From Nemopilema nomurai (taxonomy: Eukaryota; Cnidaria; Scyphozoa; Rhizostomeae; Rhizostomatidae), in contig ML133427.1 of assembly GCA_003864495.1 (NCBI GenBank), forward strand, positions 936,483 to 1,000,482: a stretch of DNA of 64,000 bases, in the 5' to 3' direction. Shown here piece after piece: positions 48,966-61,494 of the stretch. The number at the start of each line of letters is the position of its first letter. Positions within the stretch are counted from its first letter, which is position 1. The notes under the pieces are model-generated. The model saw nothing but the letters and a program-made list of their open reading frames with translations. It had not been told where the DNA came from and did not search any database. A program made the position numbers and the translations under genes.

Positions 48966-49214
48966 CTAGAATGGTGGCATGCTACGGCACGTTAAAGTAC
49001 AACCACCAAAGGTCTTGATTATACTGTACGGTGTGTTTTCATATCGATGAACAGGCCGTGTTTCTACTGTTACCAAGGCAACGACCATTAAGGGTGAGGC
49101 CTGGGTGAGAAACCTTCTGATTAATGATTCCCAAATGTCAAAGGGAGACAATGCCATGATGGCAGCTGTTAAGACAACAAAGAAAGCAAATATTTCCTTG
49201 TGAAAAATGGCCAT
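48966..49214 (-). CDS. Candidate small secreted protein, 82 codons, unknown
   Basis: The open frame begins at a good-context ATG (AACATGG) with a charged start and a hydrophobic run MAIFHKEIFAFFVVLTAAIM, a typical signal peptide shape with probable cleavage after Ala-Leu-Ser. The mature part contains an Arg-Arg pair and ends GGCTLTCRSMPPF with two Cys. It might be a complete intronless gene or a first exon, since donor-like CCTTG|GTAACAG lies within. A second hydrophobic run (LMVVALVTV) follows the first, so a membrane protein is also possible. No family is recognised. It lies between the G-gamma gene and NKX6. Confidence 0.3.
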   Translation of the reverse strand: MAIFHKEIFAFFVVLTAAIMALSPFDIWESLIRRFLTQASPLMVVALVTVETRPVHRYENTPYSIIKTFGGCTLTCRSMPPF

Positions 49215-50385
49215 GTTGGACTGAATTAAATAAAAGACGAAATCTCTTAAGAACAGTAAACTTCTTCTTGATATGAAACAATGGAAGGGGGATGCGAATA
49301 GATTGTCTGAAGGGTTAAGTTTGTTTGCGCTAGATGAAGGCTTTTATTGTGGCCAGGGTATTTACGTTTGACAAAAGGAACCTGGCATACCAAGGAGAGA
49401 CTTAAAACAAAACAACTCGGTTAGAAATTGGCAAAGATTTGTTCGATAGATCCTTCAATTAAAGACAAAATAATTCATGATATACAAAATACAAAAACTT
49501 CATTCAACCTTTTATTTGAGCAGAAACATTTGAATGGTTCTAACTAGAAAATCACTACGACTAGATGGGAGACGAGGCTAAAGCAAATGGAGGCGAGGCA
49601 ATCAATTTACATTCGGACTTGGCTAGATACAAAGATAACCGGCTGTGTCTGTATTGTTTGGCAATTGGTAGATATTTAACAACTTTTCAAGCAACTGGGA
49701 ATCAAACCTGTTTATAGCAAGAAGTTTAAAAGAACCTGTCTCTAGATTTTCCGTGCGGTGGCTATCAGAACCATGGAAAGCTTGCCCGGCTGGACAATGC
49801 TATCCCTTCATACACAAATAGAAATTCAGGAAACTTTTCTTTTTTACACAATGAACCATAAAAAGGGTATAAAGAAGTTGGTCGAGTAATGGTGAATAAT
49901 TCATAATTAAGCCGCTCAAGGAAAATAAGACCTGACCTCTTTTTAATAAAAATTCGGAATAATTTGTTTGGTTTTATCATTAACTTAGTTTATTATTTAC
50001 ATAAATTGGTGGAGACGATTAGTGTTTCAACTAACTATGGAAGAAGGACAAACGATTTTGCATCTCTTTCTTGGGAGTTTGACTAATCTCTTTGATAAAA
50101 TCGTCTGTGAAAATTGATCACTCATTAGCAGCTGCGCAGTTCGATATTTACAAGGAAGCAAATTAAACTGGACATTCCAAAAGGACGTCTTGGCTGCCAA
50201 GGGCGATTGGCAAAAGCGGGAGAAGCGTCAATCTTCATGGATACAGCTTTAAGCCATTCATACCAGCAGTTTGAGGCAATAGTTTCAAGAAACACTGTCA
50301 CGTGTCCTTCATGACGGCAACCACAGCAACACGGTTTGGCATGGTCTCATTCGCATGCCACGACTGGAGCGAGGCAGATTCAGAC
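49215..50385. other. Intergenic, NKX6 downstream region
   Basis: No coding exon is supported. It probably includes the NKX6 3' UTR and terminator region. Confidence 0.5.
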
Positions 50386-51045
50386 TCAGTTTAAACTGGT
50401 AGCCTCGTTTTCAGAGTCAGTCGAATCCTTCTCATCAGAACACCTGGTTCGCTCACCGGGACGCGAGCATAACTCGACCAGTTCCAAGTTCCTCAGCCTC
50501 TGCGCATGCGCCATCGCAGCCTCTCTAGCTTTCTCCATCTCAGCCGTCTTTTTCCGCCATTTTGTACGTCTGTTTTGGAACCAGACTTTCACTTGGTTTT
50601 CCGTCATGGCAAGGTAATGTGCGAGCCTGAAAATTGTTTGGGAATTTTTCAATTTGTCAGTTGAAATTAGCTGATAGCTTGATCTACGTTCAGATTCCAG
50701 CTTGTCAGGTGGGATTACTTCTCAGTTATTTTGGACAATCCAAGGCCTTTCTGGCATTCATGTTGCAACAAGGCTAAGATCATAATGAGTCGAGACTGGA
50801 TGAAAATGCAACATTCGCCTCCGATTACAACTTGGTTTCTGAGGCCTAAAACGCGTTGATTAGGTAATGCCTCTGCAAATCACAAGGATGACAAAGTGTT
50901 TAGAAGAGTTATTACCTTGTCCTCTCTGGCCCAGCCAGGTATTTCGTTTGTTCAAAGGTCTTCTCAAGGTGGAAGATCTGACGTCCGGTGAAAGTTGGCC
51001 GGCTGGATTTCTTTCGAGCGATGTCCGAGTAAAGAAAAGCAGACC
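50386..51045 (-). CDS. NKX6: NKX6-family homeobox transcription factor, last two exons
   Basis: NKX6 proteins are ANTP-class NK homeodomain repressors used in neural and endodermal patterning. The upstream exon, 50916-51045, follows TATTTTTGCAG and encodes [19 protein letters not shown] then [20 protein letters not shown] and PERT. The last exon, 50386-50626, follows AATTTTCAG and encodes [26 protein letters not shown], and a 50-residue acidic/basic tail to the stop. The join splits Arg33 (AG|G). The complete 60-residue homeodomain has R5, F8, L16, F20, V47, W48, F49, Q50, N51 and R53. [19 protein letters not shown] plus [20 protein letters not shown] is diagnostic of NKX6; TLX-type Thr47 is absent. 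The upstream exon begins with two bases of a split codon, so at least one earlier exon (expected to carry the eh1-like repressor motif) lies at higher coordinates and was not found. Confidence 0.93.
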
Positions 51046-52802
51046 CTGCAAAAATATGCCAAGGTTTAAATCAGTCTTTACGAACTATCAGTGACTTTGC
51101 TTTCACAGTAATGTATCAAAAGTATTTACCGTTCAAAATATGAAAACAGAAGTCTTCAATAGTTTTAAAGTCAACTGGAGGTTATAATTTCAGAGGATGC
51201 AAAAGGAATATAGAGCCACGCGAAGCACCTGCAAAGAGCGCTTCATATGGGTCTCTGCATTGAAGATGTCGCTGCGATGGAGAATCACGTGTTCGGTTCC
51301 TGAACCTTGACAAGTCACAGTATGATAACCAATAAATTAGCCGCACGAACGACCACAGAAAACTTCAAAAGTCATTAAGATTGAGCTCTACTATAAGCTG
51401 TTACAAATCTTCCTCGACATGACCTTATGCTTTGTCCAGCTTTAGTGACGAACGCTGAATCTTTCCAAGATATGTTGTAGGGGGCTCGCACTCAAAAGGC
51501 TTGATAACAGTGCATAGTTGTTTATGAACTGATATTACCTGCAGAGTCAGCGAGCGACATAACCGATATAAGAAAATAGTCACTGTGGGTAATGAAGAAT
51601 AGTTCTTATCACAGCATTGGCAAATTTCTGTTTTGGGGCATTACTGGCAAAAGCTACAGGTACCTGCAGTTGGTCCGTCTAATATTTGACGAATTTGGGC
51701 CAAACGGATCAAGTACTTCGTGGTGGACGGATGATATTGGAAACAGCCTGCAGCTGATCAAGATGGCAGATGTGACTCTAGACCTGTAGTAGCTTGATTA
51801 TCATTCGTGCAATTCGCACCTTGTACTGATGACAAAAGGCTAAGTACTTAAACATATCTCGATTATTCAGGTCGCTAAAAGTTACCCATCAATTGCAATG
51901 TTTTCAAGGCATAAACGAGCTTCAAATCTGTTTTTTTCTTAGGTCCTCCTTAATGGTTTTGTGGCTTCCAAGACAAAGTTCTTTGTTTGACATTCAGTAA
52001 GACACCGCTTTGGTGTCACCACTGTGGCATTAGAAACAGGCGTACACAGGTGCTTGAGGGTAACGCGATTGGACGCACCTGGGCAGTATGTATGGGGCTC
52101 TGAAGGCGCATAGGCTCAATGTGCTGAGAGCAAGAACCCAGAAAATCGGCGGCCTAGATTTATTGCCCTAAGGTTGTGCAATCTCTGGTGTATTGGTGCA
52201 TGTGGGAAAATGCACTTTTTGCCCTGATGTGACACCTTGGGGCTTTTAATGTCATTTACATGTTAAATAAATCAGTTAGCTAACAAAATACAGAATACCG
52301 AGTCGCACGATGAGATTCAAATTTAGTTGGGTAAAACTTAAGAGGCGTTGATGACGTATGCTACAAAATCACATTTTAGGCAATCACTGAGTTTCGAGAT
52401 AGTGAAATAGGAATCAAGATGAATCAGAGTTCTAGTTTCGCAACAGGCGTCATATTTCGACTTGATTTGATGTTTAGAGACACGTTTTCACGATATTTAG
52501 AGACATCTTCGACGTGAATACCCATTACCAACCACAAGGATTACTTTTTGATCCGCTTAATGCACTAATTGCAAAGATGACATTCTAACAAACTGTCAGA
52601 TGAACTTAGCCACCTTGATGGTTATTCGCTAGTTGGCTTGCGATCGTAATTGGTGGCAGGTTAAGCAAATTCTTACATCATTGAGTGACAATGATGTGAA
52701 AGGGAATACTGGCTTAACGTCACTTTGCTCTAATACAAGATGACCTTAATGCTGAACAATATTCTGAAGAATACTGAATAATCTGGAAGTTCTTGCACAT
52801 AC
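51046..52802. other. Upstream of the NKX6 homeobox exons; missing first exon expected at or beyond here
   Basis: No convincing N-terminal NKX6 exon was identified. One phase-compatible candidate ends at about 51227 (frame ...CRDPYEALFA, weak donor GTGCTT) and another at about 51129 (donor GTAAATAC). Neither shows an eh1-like motif, so neither is called. Confidence 0.3.
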
Positions 52803-53059
52803 CGTAAAAGCTCCATTAAGCCCCGCTCTCTAATAAGCCCTGCTCTCCAATAAGCCCTGCTCTATAATAAACCCCCTTTTGAAGCCGAAATTTGAAATAT
52901 GCTCCCCTCTCCAATAAGCTCCGCTCTATAATAAACCCCCCTTTTTAAGCCAAATTTTGAAATATCCTCCCCTCTCCAGAAAGCCCCCTCTTCAATAAGC
53001 CCCCCTCTAGAACCTCGAGAATTAAATAAGCTCCCCGGGGGCTTAATAGAGCCTTTACG
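52803..53059. mobile_element. MITE with 23-bp inverted ends and internal AATAAGCCCC repeats
   Basis: The left end reads CGTAAAAGCTCCATTAAGCC. The right end on the opposite strand reads CGTAAAGGCTCTATTAAGCC, an almost perfect terminal inverted repeat. The interior is a run of CTCCAATAAGCCCYGCTCT-like units plus two longer units ending TTTGAAATAT. At 257 bp it has no coding capacity. No certain target duplication was found, so the superfamily is left open. Confidence 0.75.
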
Positions 53060-56000
53060 ACATTTTCTGGGTCAGATCTAAGGTGGTACAGTGTCACTCC
53101 GAAGCAGGGCGAAACTGTCATAGGGGCCCTTAAGGACAAGGGAAAAGTTTTTACTCTCATGCATCAGTTAAATCCCACTGCTTAGAAGCAATGATCTTCT
53201 CCTTCCCGAAAGGATTTTCTGGTGAAGGTGGTAGTTTATGAAGACAATATGTTAATCAATCATTAATGGTAGGTTAACAACACCAACTAAATATTTTTAG
53301 AATCTTACAAACAAAATTCTAGCTCTGCTTTAAAATAATGTCCAAAAGGATGAAGCAATTCAAGTTGATATAAGTTTCGATCCATTTGGCCCCCTGAGCA
53401 TACCTCTTTCAGTAAGTGACAACGCAAATCCAAAGTTCACAAGTTTTATGGTATAGATAACCTTCGGAGGTTGAAACCTTGAAGAACATGCTGTTTGGCC
53501 CACTTCAGGTTCGACAAAATAAAAAATGAAGCAAATTATCAGCCGTGTCTTTTGTTCGCAAAGATTTTCCTTTGTCGGAACAACCTTAATTAACATATTA
53601 CTAATTTTTTAAAAAGCAGTTGTTAAAGAGTAAAAATCTAACAAATTCTAGGTAACGTAAAGCGATTTCAATTGATTTGAAAAACCTGATTAAATCTTTA
53701 TCTTAAGTTTATGTCCTTTCAAATCATTCTTTGTATAAAAGTCAAGAATATAACTAAGTTTAAAATGTTTCTCCTTCTGTCTCCGGTGTGGAAATTACAG
53801 TTGTACGTTTTAAAGCAGTGTCTGTGGCAACTTCCTGCTTTGTCTGGTACAGAATAAACTACAGAAGTCTGCTTGAGAACATCCAGTTGCCAAAACAGAT
53901 AATGGCCCATCAAGGTGGCCTACTGGTCAGACACTCTCATAGCTTTAATTTAGCTCCACTTAGAAAGGCAAACTCCCCATTTCCAAAAGCATTTTCGTGG
54001 TACAAGTGGCACAGACGTATGTCACAGAGAGGTTCCTCCGCACATCCGCAGTTTTAGACACATCGATTACGAGACACGAGGCAAAGCAAACAAACAGAAG
54101 CATTTAGAACCAGGATCGTCTACCGTATTTTGCTTCAGGGACTACCACTCTTGAATTGTTTGTTATTATTCAAAGGTTGGGATGAGCCAATCTATTTCAA
54201 AATACACAAGTTCAATAACTTTGCACCGTCCCCAAACCAAAACTTTGCTCTGAGTATTTAGGAGCTAATTATCGAACTGCGAGTCTGGTGGAGGTTCGAC
54301 AGAAATAAAATTGTTCGAAGATATAATCCATAAAAAGGGTTTTTGTCTAAGGCTGTCTTAACTAGGGGGGCATCGGTGCGTCTTCAAAATAATCTCGCAC
54401 AAATTCAAGATTGTGTTTCAATAGCAGATACCTTTGAGAGAATGATGAGGCATCTTACACCTAAAAGAGTGGTCGCCCAGCTATATGTGGACAGGTACAC
54501 GATAGGCCATGCATCTTCGATTATTCTAACGCAGACGGCAAAATACAGAGAAGCTGTCTCATAATTCTACAAGACCCACAATCTCAAATCAAGAGATACT
54601 ATGACATAGTGAGAGAGACTTCCTGCACAAGAACTGCAGGAATTATTTCATTCTATGGAGAAAGAACGTTGCGCCTGCAAAAATACCAAATAGCTGGAGG
54701 TAATGGTACAAAAGTAATAGTAAATATGTTAAATAGATAATGATGGGTAAAGTTTCAGTATAAAGTATTAAAGGAAAAAGTTGATGCCATTTGCGTTTCT
54801 GTGGGAAGTAAGTTTGGTAAAATATTTAAAGAATGTCTCCACCTAAAAGCAGAGGTGTGAGTGTGATTTTGTAAAGCGTTTTTTTTAAAACAACGTTGCC
54901 CTGTGTAATGGTCCTACTGACAGTGATTCCAGAACAAGAAAAGCAGAAGTTGGATAATAAGTTTCAGAAGTAAAAAGAACAAAATATGATGTTGAATTTA
55001 AGTGTCTTCTAAACTTCAAAAATAACATGAGGTTCAGAACAGCACATACGGAGCCTTCATAAAGGGCTTGTAATTCTCTTTCGAACACCTTCAGATACAT
55101 TTGGCAAAGATCAGCTCTGTAGCCGAATTAGACTTTAAAAAGGCTTTCTATTTTATTTATATGAATACATATGGAATCAATTGACTTCTAATTGCTGAAA
55201 AAATCTGCACATGTCTTGACTTTGAAAGTACGAGTTCTGCTTCATTTAAAATCAACTTCACCCGCAGTCCCTTGCATTTAGAAAAGAAAGAAACTTGAAC
55301 TTAATCTTAAAATATCAGGCTCATGATGAATGGATCTTGTAGCTATCAATCAATGGAAAACAGCCCACTTGTTTTGGGCAGTGCAACAATTGTTATCCTA
55401 TACCCTTTTCAAGATCTGATTCTAAAAGTGTTAAAAATAACCAATTGCTAAAAAGAGCCAAGGAGACAAAGATATCGGGTTTGGCGTGTTGCCACATAAA
55501 TCAATAAATCTTCCTCAGAGGGGTTAATAATCCATACTATGATCGGAATGATTCCTCAGCATAAAATATCTCGGGCTTCGGGCGATAGAATCTTCAATGA
55601 AAAATTAACCAAAAAAGATGGGGGCTACGCAAAAAGTCGAAGGCCAAGACGGAATATAAATGTGGGAATAGAGGAGAAACAAGACTAAGGAAATAGACAA
55701 CATTTTTCCAAATTTCTGCGAAAGACGAAAGCAAAACAGGTTAATGAAAGAGGGGTAAAAACATTACAGTCGACGAAAGCCAAAGATTTACTACATATCA
55801 TGAAATTGATACTATATAACAGCACCCAAGCGGATCTTCTAGTTAGAAAATTGATTAAGGGAAGATGCACCATTAAAGTTAATTTTACACTACAGCTGAG
55901 CATGACTTTTTGGCAATGACGACCGTTCAAAGTAGGTGAAATTTATTTAAGTGAGCAAACAGAATTCGAGTTAAAATAGATGGGGTTTGAGAGTGGGTGT

Positions 56001-59000
56001 GTGACATGTGAACTTGCATAAAGCTGAAAATGTTTGCAGAATGTGTCAGTAAGTGCCTGGTACCAATGGTCCACATTCTGTGGTACTGGATCTTATTTTA
56101 GATAATCATCATCATCATAATCATAGATCATCCTGTAAATAACATTTTAAACTCGTTTCTTTTGGAAGAAACATGCAATAATAAATGTTAGGCTCAAAAT
56201 TTCAAAAGTCAAGAGACATCCCTATCAAATTTAATAAGCTAAAATTTTTTTGCAATTTTCAGTTTTAACTTTTTGAGTTGACACTTCAAAGAGCCTAAGC
56301 ATTGAACATCACTATGACTGGAGTAGTGAAAATTTCGTGAAAATTTTTTTTCGCAAGTTAAGAGTAGCAAGTTTGTTGCGGAACCCAATACACCATAGTT
56401 TATTATTCTTCAAACTAGCACCTTTAAGAGATATGTAAGAGACTTTTGCTAGCAAAATGATAAGAAAATTTAAGAAACTGCCAACAAGCATTGGACTTTA
56501 GTTTCTTATAAGAAAGAGTGTACTGCCAAAGTTGATAGACTCTGGCTAACGTCTTCAACAGCAAACAAAAAGAATCATGGGAAAATTGAAAGAGACAGAG
56601 GTTAAAACTCGTTAGACATCCCACTTTTTGTGGAATTCCCCAATACCACAAAGTCAGATCTCTGGGGCAACCTGAAATACTCTACTGCGTGTAATTCCAA
56701 TTTAAAGGCCCCCAGGAAACCCCTATTGGAATGGAGAAACCTAGGTTTTTTTAGAAAGAGGTTTTAGCCCAAGTAAATTAATCAATTGATAATTTCAGAA
56801 ACAATTTACAACGGGGTAATCAAAACTTTAACTAGTTTCAATGATCAGATGGCTCGTCGAGGAAATTGACAGTATCTAAAACTCGAATTTGAGTCCTTTT
56901 TTTCTTCAATGTTGCAGTTTTTAGGGGGCTACTCTGCTAATGTTACATCGAAAATTCATTTTTAACATCACCATTATATTTAAAATCAAAATTAGCTTGA
57001 ATGATTACCGACCAATTAAATCAAACTGGCAAGACAAGCACTTTTGCTATCGGTGTATACACTAACTCTTCATATGTTGTTAAAGTCCTTAATTTCATGG
57101 CCTTGATTACTATTTTAAGTTCTTGAGCAAGTCCGCCTAATGATGTCATTGCTTTGACTCCCAGTTCAGAATTGCAAAGAACATGACATCGATGCACTGT
57201 CATATGTCAGCTATTTATGTTTTTAATGTCTGCATTCGTTTACCTGTAATATATTTCAAAAGTTTTCAAACTTCAAGGCTCCTTTAAAAAGTGTTTTTAT
57301 TATTGTACAGGCAAAGAACGAAGCCACCGACCCATCCCCGGAGAACTATTTGCACCTGGAAATCATTGATAGCCCTTTGCTACTTTAAACTACCTATCGG
57401 ATTTCAGGAGACTTTCTTTAATTTTTCATTCAAATATTGTGGTTCTATTACATTAAAGAATAGTAGGCGTATCTTGGATTGGTTTCAACAGGCCTATGTA
57501 CCCAGTCCTGTTACCATATCCTGCTCGCGTCAGCTGTTGCTATGGGCACTCGTAATCTTCTTTGAAGCATGGATTATAGTTCGATTCAGTCCTGTCGAAT
57601 TTACATTTGGAGCAACCTGGCTGTGTAAAAATTGTGTTTACTAATTCTCGGCGATAAGATGGTGATTATTACCGACTAACAAATAGAAAAATCATTTCAG
57701 AGTAAACGTTTATTTTAGGGTTGGGCTTTTGGATGGCTATCAAATATCTTAGTAATGAACGAGGATCGAGTTGCAGTAATATACTAAAGAGTCATATGAA
57801 AGACGACAGAAGATCCCTAGCAGAAATTGGGTGGATTACTGGCAAAGAGGCTAAGGGATCTGCCTTTCTGACGCGACAGACAAAATTGGGTTGCATGGTT
57901 GGAGTGAAGGAGCAAGTGTTGTAGCAACAGGAATGACAAACAGACATTGAAAATCACAAATATAAAAGTGAATAACCGAAGATGCATGCTGTTGAAGTCA
58001 ATTGTACATTTTTATTAATATGGAGTGCCTATGTTATAGCTTATAAGTATTTGAGTAAACTTTGGTTGAAGAAGGACATCATGTAGATAGATGCATTTCA
58101 GTACGTTTATCTAAAGAAATTATATTGTGTACATAATTTGTTTGGGGAAACATTACTAGCCAATTAACTATGTTTGGTAAATTGTTAGTCTTCGAAGTGT
58201 TGGATTGTCTTAATGTGTGTAAAATATTGTAGTAGTTTCTTAATATAGTAATTAGCCATCTTATTCCTTTTGATACTTAACCATCTGTATAAAAGTCGCT
58301 TATATAAAACCGGTGTTGGGAATGCAGCTGCAGCCTAAAATAATGTATAAAGAGATCGCAAGGTTCTGTAAATGAAATAGGGTCTAGAAGACTGATAACA
58401 GCGAAAAATACAAGTGAAGGATCAAACGATAAAGTGAAAGGTGAGGGGACAAACAGATTAGAAGTCAAAAGGCCATTGCTCAAGTAAATAGCTTCTCTGT
58501 ACGCAAATTCAAAGTGAGAATGTTTAGGCCACATTCAGTTATATTTAGGACAAATCCTCCTCCTCAGTTTAATTTCAATGTTTCATTGAGTACACTGCTT
58601 ATTCTTTGCAGAGCCTCCTAGACGTTGCGGCCAAAATATGGTCTGAGTCGAGCCAGAATTCCAACAAACATCCCAGATACATAGTGAGTGTGCCAACCTA
58701 ATTTGCCAAAATGGCCAAAAATAAACGCGTGCAAGTTGGCAAAGTTTCACGATGGAGGGAGAGGGGGTCATTAGGACGAACAATACCCCCAGACAAGCCC
58801 CTTACACTGAGGCCAATTATCAATATGGGTTAATGGACAGCCTACGGAGAGGACGAATCGTGGGCGACAGAAAGTAATCATTAAGCATTAGAAGACGAGA
58901 AAGCAAATTTCTCTGTCATTCATGGTGCAAATGTTCAAGTTGAATGAACTGCATTGATAGTCTTACAGTATTGATGAATCTCGTTGATGGAATTGAAACT

Positions 59001-60064
59001 CGAGTGGCAAAAATGTTGATTGATAATAAGGATGTTGATGATCTTAACAGCAATGATTTGAAGAAGTTGGGAGATTTCCTGAGGGCATGACAATCGAATA
59101 AAGATTTTTACGAGGCAATCCATGGTTGCATGATTCAGTTGATGACTTGAAGGGGCGTTAAGGTCGGGTATTTCACTTAAAGAAACATTCGCTAAATGTC
59201 CTCAGCACATTAGAAGGTGGTCCGAAAGAACCGAAATATAGGTTCTTAAGTAAACTATCAACATATAAACACAGATTAATGGATAAGGTTCGGCTATTAA
59301 ACTCACCACATTCGACAACGTTTGATTTAGCAAGAACAGTTTAGAAATTTGAGACCAGAAAGAGAGGAGGGCTGTCTGTAGAACAATGCCAAAACCGAAA
59401 GATTGCTTTCTTATCGCAGACTGGAGATCATTTGTTGAACGATTTCATAATATCTATGCAAACGATATTTCTTAAATATTTTTCAATAATTTTCGTCACT
59501 TAATACTTTGTAAACGAAACATGTTTGTCCATAAATGCTTATTTATTCACGACAACCTAATAGGGCCTGGATTACGGGGACTGTATATCTGACGTCATAG
59601 AGAATGGGTGGTGTTTGTGATGTTGTTTCGACCAATGCTTGCGTATTTCACAGTTCTACTTTTACTCTGTTGACTTGTGTAATTGAAAGAGCCAATGGCA
59701 AAAGCCAGCATCCGTTTATTGGGTATGCATCGCGTGTGACTTACACTGATGATATTAGTTCAAATAGCTCAAGTAGTGAAAAAGCTACTTCTGCATGAAG
59801 GAGTAAATCTTTGAGTGCACCATGGCATCAAAAGAGAAGGGACTCGGCTCATGCTTTGAGAAGTGAAAGAAAGAGTAATAGAAAAAGGGAAATTCGATAG
59901 TCAGAGAAATACGAAAGGGTCCTTTTTTCATCTTTGCTTGGGCGAATATCGCGCATTGCAAAGGGCCCCACTGTTTGTCATATGGAATGCTTGCTGCTTC
60001 ATGGTAAATTCACTATTAGGCCAACTCATCATGATATCTTTCAGAGTTGGCGCGAATAATAAAG
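53060..60064. other. Intergenic, about 7 kb, nothing firm
   Basis: AT-rich sequence with scattered open frames of 60-117 codons (for example 54343-54564 and 57291-57644, plus strand). None has splice context, a signal peptide or a recognised motif. A short ATC microsatellite lies at about 56107-56127. Confidence 0.45.
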
Positions 60065-60300
60065 ATAGTGATTAACAATGATTAACAGGGATGTGCAATG
60101 ACTGAGTGCTGATTGAGAGTGATTGAAAGTGATTGATATCTGATGTACACCCTGTATTCGCAATGATTGCGATTATATTGTTAATGCTGAAGGCGATTGC
60201 AGTGATCCCTGCGTTGATGATGATGATGTCAATGGAGACTCTCAGAATGGTGACGGGATTAGAGTTAAAAATAATCGTTACCGGCGATAAAGCCATTATC
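60065..60300. other. TGATT-rich patch, possible regulatory element
   Basis: TGATTAAC, ATGATTAAC, TGATTGAG, TGATTGAA, TGATTGAT, ATGATTGC and related words cluster within about 130 bp, followed by GATGATGATGATG. TGATTGAT-type words are PBX/MEIS-HOX core sites, but the cluster could equally be a decayed simple repeat. It lies about 9 kb upstream of the NKX6 homeobox exons. Confidence 0.3.
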
Positions 60301-60504
60301 AACGCGTAATAATAAGCCATGGCCTTGGTAATGTGATAATGGCATATTTCGAGTAACAAACATTGGCCTTTGCTAGAGCAATGCCCTTGATCCAGTCGAG
60401 GGGAATCCTGATAGCGCCACACAATAAAGTCTAAAGACCCAAAGATTAATCTTCTCAGAGTCGCAATCCATCAGTTGGTAGTGCGGTCCTTGGGGTTTGG
60501 ACTA

Positions 60505-60988
60505 TCACAGGTAGAATTTCACACACGAGGCATCGGCAAAGGCATGCCGTGAAATCTGCTTGGCATAGCCAATAATCCTATTTATCAAAGTGTGGGGAAG
60601 ATTTCTTAAATCGAAATTTTCATATGGATCACACGCATCATGCAGCTCAGTGCCTGAATATAAGAAGTTTGCCCTTGGCATTCCAGGGGTGTTCTGTATA
60701 TTATTTGGTCTTAAAACTTGAGCAGTGTGGACCCTGGATGATGTAGATGTGGTTATAAGGTTTACAGGAATCATAATATTTCGCAAGATGATTAACAATG
60801 CCATGGCAAAATGGTCTATTCTATGACTGGATTCCATTGCTACAGCAGTTGAACATCGACATGATTTGCCAAATGCAGTTAAACTTGGTCCATTATCACG
60901 CTGGGTTATGAGCCTTTATCGAAGCAAGCTCTTTGAAGACATCAGCATCGTTTAAAAGGCCTCTGGTCACACAAGAATCATAGCCAGG
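60505..60988 (-). pseudogene. Broken coding block, family unknown
   Basis: A 137-codon stop-free frame (60505-60915) reads like protein: FGKSCRCSTAVAMESSHRID, NIQNTPGMPRANFLYSGTEL, DPYENFDLRNLPHTLINRII and RHAFADASCVKFYL before the stop. Directly upstream another frame (60896-60988) reads GYDSCVTRGLLNDADVFKEL and ASIKAHNPA, then hits a stop. The two join only with a frame shift near 60900. No splice sites resolve it. It is most likely a decayed gene or transposon gene; no family is recognised. Confidence 0.35.
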
Positions 60989-61494
60989 TCATTAAAACTA
61001 CTTCAAACAACGGGAGAACGCGAATCAAGGGATTTAACCGGAGGATAAGGGTTCAAAACTATCATAGGTTCATAGGGTTTAAATATCAGATCTTATCCTA
61101 TCATGTCTCTTCTCCTGGGCTGGTGAGCAAGAAAATTCACCTTAGGTGTGGCAATCAAAAACCAGATACAATAAACTGGTTTTTATTTAATTCTCTTCTT
61201 AACTTTCTCCAACCTTTCTTATCATAAAATTAGCATCAATAATATAGCATTAGGCCCCCCTAGGTTTATTTTCCTTTCGCGAACCAAAAATAGCTTATTG
61301 AAGGATCAGCAAGCTGTCCAAATATAAATAACGATGAAACACTTGTGTCACCTAAACATAGGCCCGGTGTGAAGTGGAATGACGTAATAAAATGAACTAG
61401 CGATAGAAGTACAAGCAGGAGAGACTCTTCTAGCCGCCAGCCTCTCCTACTTGCCTACCACCATTGCGAGGTTTGTTTATAAACAGCAAAGATT

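Noticed and set aside
51649..51786. Possible NKX6 N-terminal exon
   Set aside because: The phase does not match the homeobox exon and the peptide has no NKX6 feature.
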